Both the position numbers and the translations under genes were made by a program. A DNA stretch of 48,337 nt from Hyphococcus sp. (GTDB taxonomy: Bacteria > Pseudomonadota > Alphaproteobacteria > Caulobacterales > Parvularculaceae). The notes below the pieces were generated by a model. It ran no database searches, had not been told where the DNA came from, and saw only the letters and a list, made by a program, of their open reading frames with translations. Of the stretch, positions 43,579 through 48,337 are shown one piece after another. The stretch is taken from contig JABDJK010000040.1 of the NCBI GenBank assembly GCA_013002535.1, positions 1-48,337 on the forward strand. The letters are read 5' to 3'. Position 1 is the first letter of the stretch; each line of letters begins with the position of its first letter.

Positions 43579-46392
43579 ATGCCAAATACGCAATGGCACG
43601 CCATGCCGCTGAACGAGGTCCTCGTCGCGTTAGGTGTCGGGACTGAGGGGCTTAGCTCATCTGACGCGAACTCAAGACTAAACAAATTCGGTCCCAATCA
43701 ATTGCCGGAAACGGGGCGACATTCAAAATTCTTCATCATCATTCGCCAACTAAACAACCCGTTGACGTTTATTCTGTTCGTGGCGGCGATAATTTCATTT
43801 GCACTTGGGCAAGCGACAGACGGAATTTTTATCTGCGCTGTCGTTATTATCGACATGGCAATCGGCTCTGCGCAGGAATGGCGCGCGGAAGCGAGCGCCG
43901 CATCGCTTAAGAAAACACTGCGCATTTCCCCGATTGTCATCCGCGCGGGAGTCAAGCAAACCGTTGACATCGCGGAGATCGTTCCGGGTGATCTTGTGCT
44001 GCTTGAATCGGGCGTTGTTGCACCGGCGGATATACGCCTAACCGCGGCTCATGATCTGAAGCTTGATGAGTCGCTTTTAACGGGCGAGTCCAAGCCCGTA
44101 GAAAAACAAAGCGACCGTGTATGTACGCCAGATGCGCCTCTCGGCGATCGCAATAATATGACTTATGCGGGCACCATGGTGACCGCGGGGCGCGGCGCCG
44201 GCGTCGTATGCGCGACAGCGGCGAATACAGAACTTGGCCATATTGCAAAAATGCTGGCTGGGCGCGGTGGCCGCGCGCCGTTGCTTTTGCGAATGGAAAA
44301 ATTCTCCAACCGCATTGCAGTGACCACGGTCCTGCTCGCCCTCGCCCTCGGCGCAGGGCAGTATTTTCGGGGCGAAACGCTCAGTAGTGTCTTTATTTTG
44401 ACCACAGCGTTAGCGGTTTCAGCTATCCCCGAAGGACTGCCCATGGCGATTACAGTTGCGCTTTCCGTCGCCTCAAGCCGGATGGGAAAGCGAAATGTTA
44501 TTGTCCGACACTTGCCCGCGGTCGAAGCACTTGGTTCTTGCACTCTGATCGCAGCGGATAAGACCGGCACGCTCACGGCCAACCGTCTGACGATAAAACG
44601 AGTCGTGCTGGCTAACGACGCTGTAATCGATATTGAAGGCGAAGGCCTGGAGGTTGAAGGCGCCGCGACAACGCAAGAAGAAGGTCCGCTTTCTGATCGG
44701 GCGCAAAAAGAATTATTGAATTTGGCCAGCGCCGGCGTGCTCACCAATGAAGCAGACCTTGGCGTTAACAACGGTGCTGTGGAAGCGCGCGGTGATTCAG
44801 TCGATATTGCGTTTCTCGTTCTTGCCGAGAAACTGGGAATTAAAAAAAAGGCGCTTCGCCGGCGACAAAAAAAATGCGCCGAAATTCCTTATGAGCCGGA
44901 AATCGGCTTTTCCGCATGCGCACACAAAGGTGGAGAGAATACAATTATCTCCGTCAAAGGCGCGCCGGAAGCCGTACTTTCTATGTGTGACGGATTTGAT
45001 CGGGCGGCAATTGATACGCAGCTCCACGAACTAACTTCGGTTGGCTATCGGGTTATCGCCGTTGCAAGCGGTGAAAAGGCAGGCGCGCGCGATACACTAA
45101 CACAAGATGACTTAAAGAGCCTTCGGCTTCTCGGGTTTGTCGGTCTGATCGATCCGTTACGCAGCGAAGCGCCGGACGCCGTCACGCATGCGCGCGCCGC
45201 AGGCGTCGATATCCGGATGATCACCGGCGATCATCCCGAAACTGCACTTGCAATTGCGCAACAACTAGGCCCCGCTTGGATGCCGGATAGCACCCTTACC
45301 GGCGCAGAACTGAAAAATCTGGCAGACAAGGAGCGCTCCAAAGCCATTGCAGATACGCCGGTCTACGCCCGCGTTGAACCAGCGCAGAAAAACCTTATCG
45401 TCACGGAATTGCAAAAGCAGGGTCATTTCGTTGCTGTTACGGGCGACGGCGTGAATGACGCGCCAGCGTTAAAGACCGCTCATGTCGGCGTCGCTATGGG
45501 CGCGGGCGGCACAGATGTCGCGCGGGCCGCATCCGACCTGATTATTACCGACGATAACTTTGCCTCTATTGTCGCCGGAATTGAAGAAGGTCGCGCCGCA
45601 TATGACAATATCCGAAAAATCGTTTGGCTTTTAATTAGCACCGCAATAACCGAAGTTGTCGTGTTCGCACTTGCGCTTTTCGCCGGGCTTCCAATCCCTC
45701 TCACCGCCGTTCAAATTCTCTGGCTCAATCTTGTCACCGAGGGCATTCAGGATGTCGCCCTCGCCTTCGAAGGAAAAGAACCCAACATTATGAAGCGCCG
45801 GCCTCGGCGGCCAAAAGAACCGATTTTCGACCGACAAATGATTGAACAATGCCTGCTCGTTGGGCTTTACATAGGCGGTTTGGCGTTTTTAATTTTCTAT
45901 TGGTTATATAATATTCAGGGATATTCCGAAGAAACGGCGCGCAACCTAGTTCTTCTGTTCCTGGTTTCATTCAACAATTTCCAAACACTCAATTGTCGCT
46001 CGGAAACACGCTCAGCGTTCTCGATTCCCTTAAGCGCCAATCCATTGCTCATCGGCAGTATCATTGGCGCACAAGCGCTCCATATCGCCGCCATGCACAT
46101 CCCGGCTTTAGAAGAAGTCCTTGATCTTAATCCGGTCACCATTCGGGAATGGGCGAGCGCCATTGGTCTCGCGGCTACGGTATTCGTACTTGGTGAGTTA
46201 TACAAACTCCTTGTTTCCCGACCCCGCATCCGCCGAACCTTTGAAGCCACCAAATGCAATCATGACTTCTCGAAAACAGGATATGAAACGCCTAAAACAA
46301 TTGACAGCACACCCAATCTGGCGCCTGGAGTAGAACCACATACTCATAAATTGGATCAAGCGAGCAACTATCTCGATGGCAGACCGAACTGA
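43579..46392 (+). CDS. P-type cation-transporting ATPase, P2 (SERCA/PMR-like) type
   Basis: The 937-residue ATPase has an N-terminal cation-ATPase domain (WHAMPLNEVLVALGV), the actuator TGES at residues 168-171, M4 SAIPEGLPMAITVA near 281-294, the phosphorylation site DKTGTLT with Asp327, MITGDHPETA near 550 and the hinge GDGVNDAPAL near 622-631. M6 reads LNLVTEGIQDVALAFE, so the ion-site pattern is N-x-x-T-E. There are about 10 membrane segments and no heavy-metal CxxC domain. It most likely moves Ca2+, Mn2+ or monovalent ions; this cannot be settled from sequence. Tandem FNR-type sites lie upstream, and the next gene overlaps by 17 bp. Confidence 0.92.
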   Translation: MPNTQWHAMPLNEVLVALGVGTEGLSSSDANSRLNKFGPNQLPETGRHSKFFIIIRQLNNPLTFILFVAAIISFALGQATDGIFICAVVIIDMAIGSAQEWRAEASAASLKKTLRISPIVIRAGVKQTVDIAEIVPGDLVLLESGVVAPADIRLTAAHDLKLDESLLTGESKPVEKQSDRVCTPDAPLGDRNNMTYAGTMVTAGRGAGVVCATAANTELGHIAKMLAGRGGRAPLLLRMEKFSNRIAVTTVLLALALGAGQYFRGETLSSVFILTTALAVSAIPEGLPMAITVALSVASSRMGKRNVIVRHLPAVEALGSCTLIAADKTGTLTANRLTIKRVVLANDAVIDIEGEGLEVEGAATTQEEGPLSDRAQKELLNLASAGVLTNEADLGVNNGAVEARGDSVDIAFLVLAEKLGIKKKALRRRQKKCAEIPYEPEIGFSACAHKGGENTIISVKGAPEAVLSMCDGFDRAAIDTQLHELTSVGYRVIAVASGEKAGARDTLTQDDLKSLRLLGFVGLIDPLRSEAPDAVTHARAAGVDIRMITGDHPETALAIAQQLGPAWMPDSTLTGAELKNLADKERSKAIADTPVYARVEPAQKNLIVTELQKQGHFVAVTGDGVNDAPALKTAHVGVAMGAGGTDVARAASDLIITDDNFASIVAGIEEGRAAYDNIRKIVWLLISTAITEVVVFALALFAGLPIPLTAVQILWLNLVTEGIQDVALAFEGKEPNIMKRRPRRPKEPIFDRQMIEQCLLVGLYIGGLAFLIFYWLYNIQGYSEETARNLVLLFLVSFNNFQTLNCRSETRSAFSIPLSANPLLIGSIIGAQALHIAAMHIPALEEVLDLNPVTIREWASAIGLAATVFVLGELYKLLVSRPRIRRTFEATKCNHDFSKTGYETPKTIDSTPNLAPGVEPHTHKLDQASNYLDGRPN

Positions 46393-47407
46393 TAACACGT
46401 TCCCAAACGAAGAAGAATTTGAGAACAGGCTGAAGAAATCACGGCGCTTGATCATGCTTGCCGTCGCCCTCTTTATCGCATTGATAGGAATTGGCTTTGC
46501 CTCTCTCAATCTGGAAAGCCTGCAAGCGCTGGGCGAACAGATAAGAACGGCGCAACCAAGATGGCTCGCTGCTTCGGCGCTTTCTCAGCTAATGACATAT
46601 GCATGCACGGCGCTCATATGGCGGCGCGCGCTCGTAAGCGCCGGTTACAGCTTGCCGTTCCGCGATTTATACTGGCTATCTGTTGGAAAACTATTCGCCG
46701 ACCAGGCGATTCCGTCAGCCGGGCTGTCCGGTGGCGCACTATTCTTCTACGCCTTCGCCAAACGCAACATTCCCAATAAAATAGCCTTTTCGCTCTTCAT
46801 TTTTGTATGTGTTGCTTACTTCATCGCGTTTTTCATCGCCGGAATCATCAGCTTTGCCGCGCTTACTGCTGTTGACAGCGCATCACCGGTAATTTCAACC
46901 AGCATAACTACGGTCGCGATCGTATTGATGAGCATTCTCGTAATCAGTTTTCTAATTATTATCTCACTCCCTAACGCGACGCCGAGATGGGCGCAGAAAG
47001 TTCCACATTTTAATCAGGCGCGTCACTGGGTTTCTACCGCCCTTTATTTCATTAAAACGGAACGCAGATTATTCTTTGAGCTCACGGCGCTGCAGTTTTT
47101 CGTCCGCCTTATTGACGGCATCACATTGTATCTTGCATTTGTTGCAATCAACATAAGCGTACCGATAGAGGTGTGCTTTTTCACTGTTATTATCGGCTCG
47201 ATCGCATCGATGGTGGGATTTATGCCCATGGGCGTCGGCGCCTATGAAGCTGGCATGATCGCGACATTAAAAGTTTTTGGCGTTCCAATAGATAGCGCAA
47301 TCGCAGCAACTGTCATATTCCGAGGCCTGACGTTGTGGCTACCGCTGATACCAGGGTTTTACATTGTTCAACGCGAAATTTTTCGAAAAAAAGCTTCCGC
47401 CGGTTGA
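46376..47407 (+). CDS. Lysylphosphatidylglycerol synthase TM region/UPF0104 family protein
   Basis: The 343-residue integral membrane protein has about eight hydrophobic segments. It fits the UPF0104 / LPG_synthase_TM family, the flippase-like half of MprF, here without a synthase domain. Motifs are SVGKLFADQAIPSAGLSGGALFFY, cited as FADQAIPSAGLSGGALFFY near residues 108-126, and GFMPMGVGAYEAGMIATL near 280-297. The ATG at 46376 lies inside the end of the ATPase gene, so the pair is probably co-translated. The lipid substrate is unknown. Its stop overlaps an FNR-type site for the next gene. Confidence 0.82.
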   Translation: MADRTDNTFPNEEEFENRLKKSRRLIMLAVALFIALIGIGFASLNLESLQALGEQIRTAQPRWLAASALSQLMTYACTALIWRRALVSAGYSLPFRDLYWLSVGKLFADQAIPSAGLSGGALFFYAFAKRNIPNKIAFSLFIFVCVAYFIAFFIAGIISFAALTAVDSASPVISTSITTVAIVLMSILVISFLIIISLPNATPRWAQKVPHFNQARHWVSTALYFIKTERRLFFELTALQFFVRLIDGITLYLAFVAINISVPIEVCFFTVIIGSIASMVGFMPMGVGAYEAGMIATLKVFGVPIDSAIAATVIFRGLTLWLPLIPGFYIVQREIFRKKASAG

Positions 47408-47417
47408 TCTGCATCAA
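47404..47417. promoter_or_regulatory. Perfect FNR/FixK-type site upstream of the phosphoribosyltransferase gene
   Basis: TTGAT-CTGC-ATCAA is a perfect match overlapping the stop of the UPF0104 gene. It lies 234.5 bp before the phosphoribosyltransferase ATG, which implies a long leader if used. The 237-bp gap also holds a hairpin at 47599; I see no ORF or RNA gene in it. Confidence 0.65.
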
Positions 47418-47598
47418 ATTTAATCGAGGTAGTACTTGCTATCGTCCATTTAGCCGCAACGAGGAGCTGAACCAAAGAAACATTGCTCGCGAAATGTCCG
47501 TGAGGGTATGAAACGAACAAATGAAAGAATTGGGAATGCGATGAGACGTTGTGACGGAGCCCGTTGGCGGTTGACGCTATGATGTGAGGGCGACCTCG

Positions 47599-47627
47599 CG
47601 GAAAGCGTTACCGTCTCGGGCTTTCCG
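47599..47627 (+). promoter_or_regulatory. Hairpin in the leader of the phosphoribosyltransferase gene
   Basis: CGGAAAGC and GCTTTCCG form an 8-bp stem around a 13-base loop. It ends just before the GGAGG ribosome site, so it might affect translation or RNA stability. No known riboswitch is recognised. Confidence 0.35.
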
Positions 47628-47644
47628 GTTTTGGAGGAAACTCA

Positions 47645-48313
47645 ATGTTTGCAAACCGAAAAGCAGCTGGCGAGGCGCTTGCAAAAAAACTTGAAGCGCA
47701 TGAAGGCGCCGACACAGTCATCTTTGCGCTGCCGCGCGGCGGCGTACCGGTTGCGGCGCCGGTTGCCAAGAGGTTAAAGGCGCCTTTAAGCCTACTGTTT
47801 GTCAAGAAAATTGGCGCGCCCGGACAACCCGAACTCGCAATCGGCGCCATCGTCGACGGTGAGGAACCAACACAAATTCTGCACAACGATATTATTCGTT
47901 CATTGCATGTGAGCGAGCTTTACCTTTCCACCGAGAGCGATTTGGCCTTGGCCGAAATTGAGCGGAGGCGAGCTTTATACGCTGGTCTATACGCGCGCGT
48001 CTCGCCAAAGGGGAAGACCGCTGTCATTATCGATGATGGCTTGGCCACAGGCGCCAGTATGGAGGCCGCCATAAGCGCGGTGCGGCAGCAAGGCGCGACT
48101 CGGATTATTGGCGCCATCCCAATTGCGCCGACCGACATAATCGAAAAACTGAAATCCGACGTAGACGAACTTATTTGCCTTGATGCTCAAGAATCATTTC
48201 ACTCTGTCAGCCAAGCTTATCACGAGTTTATGCAATTGTCGGATGCTGATGTCATGGAAGTTCTGAACGAATTCTCAGGAGACGAAAGAAGCCTCGTTCA
48301 AAAGAGAGCCTAA
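47645..48313 (+). CDS. Phosphoribosyltransferase family protein (COG1926 type)
   Basis: The 222-residue protein opens MFANRKAAGEALAKKL and has ALPRGGVPVAAPVAKRL near residues 28-44, LFVKKIGAPGQPELAIGAI near 51-69 and the PRPP-binding loop VIIDDGLATGASMEAAI near 126-142. This matches the stand-alone phosphoribosyltransferases also found in the mycobacterial DosR regulon (Rv0571c). Substrate and role are unknown. GGAGG lies eight bases before the ATG at 47645. It has an FNR-type site upstream and would use PRPP, the product of the two PRPP synthetases in this window. Confidence 0.9.
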   Translation: MFANRKAAGEALAKKLEAHEGADTVIFALPRGGVPVAAPVAKRLKAPLSLLFVKKIGAPGQPELAIGAIVDGEEPTQILHNDIIRSLHVSELYLSTESDLALAEIERRRALYAGLYARVSPKGKTAVIIDDGLATGASMEAAISAVRQQGATRIIGAIPIAPTDIIEKLKSDVDELICLDAQESFHSVSQAYHEFMQLSDADVMEVLNEFSGDERSLVQKRA

Positions 48314-48337
48314 ATTGGTGAAGCTCCTTTTCCGCTT

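Overview
The window looks like a chromosomal segment of an alphaproteobacterium. The signs are the gene order lgt - midA - pgeF, a ubiK/ybjN pair, a FixL/FixJ/FixK-type oxygen-sensing set, a phasin and GC-rich codon use. I cannot name the genus. No rRNA, tRNA, CRISPR array, insertion sequence or prophage gene was recognised.

Region 1 (1-12.4 kb) is mostly housekeeping. It holds ybjN and ubiK, then lgt - midA - pgeF joined by 4-base ATGA overlaps, then prs. A leftward operon follows: a membrane PAS protein, a RimB-type retropepsin, a RimK-type glutamate ligase and an M14 deacylase. After it come an aspartate aminotransferase, dps, a 51-residue membrane peptide and an aldehyde dehydrogenase. 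I found no FNR/FixK-type site in this part.

Region 2 (12.5-48.3 kb) is a stress and low-oxygen island. Palindromes of the form TTGA-N6-TCAA, the FNR/FixK recognition pattern, lie in nearly every promoter gap. I count thirteen, plus one weaker site. In four cases the centre lies about 60-63 bp before the start codon, as expected for an activator at about -41.5. The island encodes its own likely control circuit: FixL with a haem-type PAS domain, FixJ, and a Crp/Fnr protein with a FixK-like recognition helix. Probable targets are sulfide oxidation (persulfide dioxygenase, rhodanese, SulP carrier), two tandem universal stress proteins, Hsp20, phasin, MaoC-phosphotransacetylase plus acetate kinase, CBS and BON proteins, cyclopropane fatty acid synthase, an ABC/HlyD exporter, an NAD(P)H oxidoreductase, a P-type ATPase and a phosphoribosyltransferase. 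A further cassette joins an AMP-phosphorylase-like enzyme, a second PRPP synthetase and a beta-CASP ribonuclease, which suggests RNA breakdown feeding nucleotide salvage.

The gene set resembles the mycobacterial DosR dormancy regulon in type (haem sensor, USPs, Hsp20, CBS protein, P-type ATPase, phosphoribosyltransferase), although the regulators are unrelated. Several members are damaged or altered: a peroxiredoxin lacking its catalytic core, a BON gene with three in-frame stops, a VIT1/CCC1 gene with two compensating frameshifts, and a MaoC domain lacking its catalytic His.
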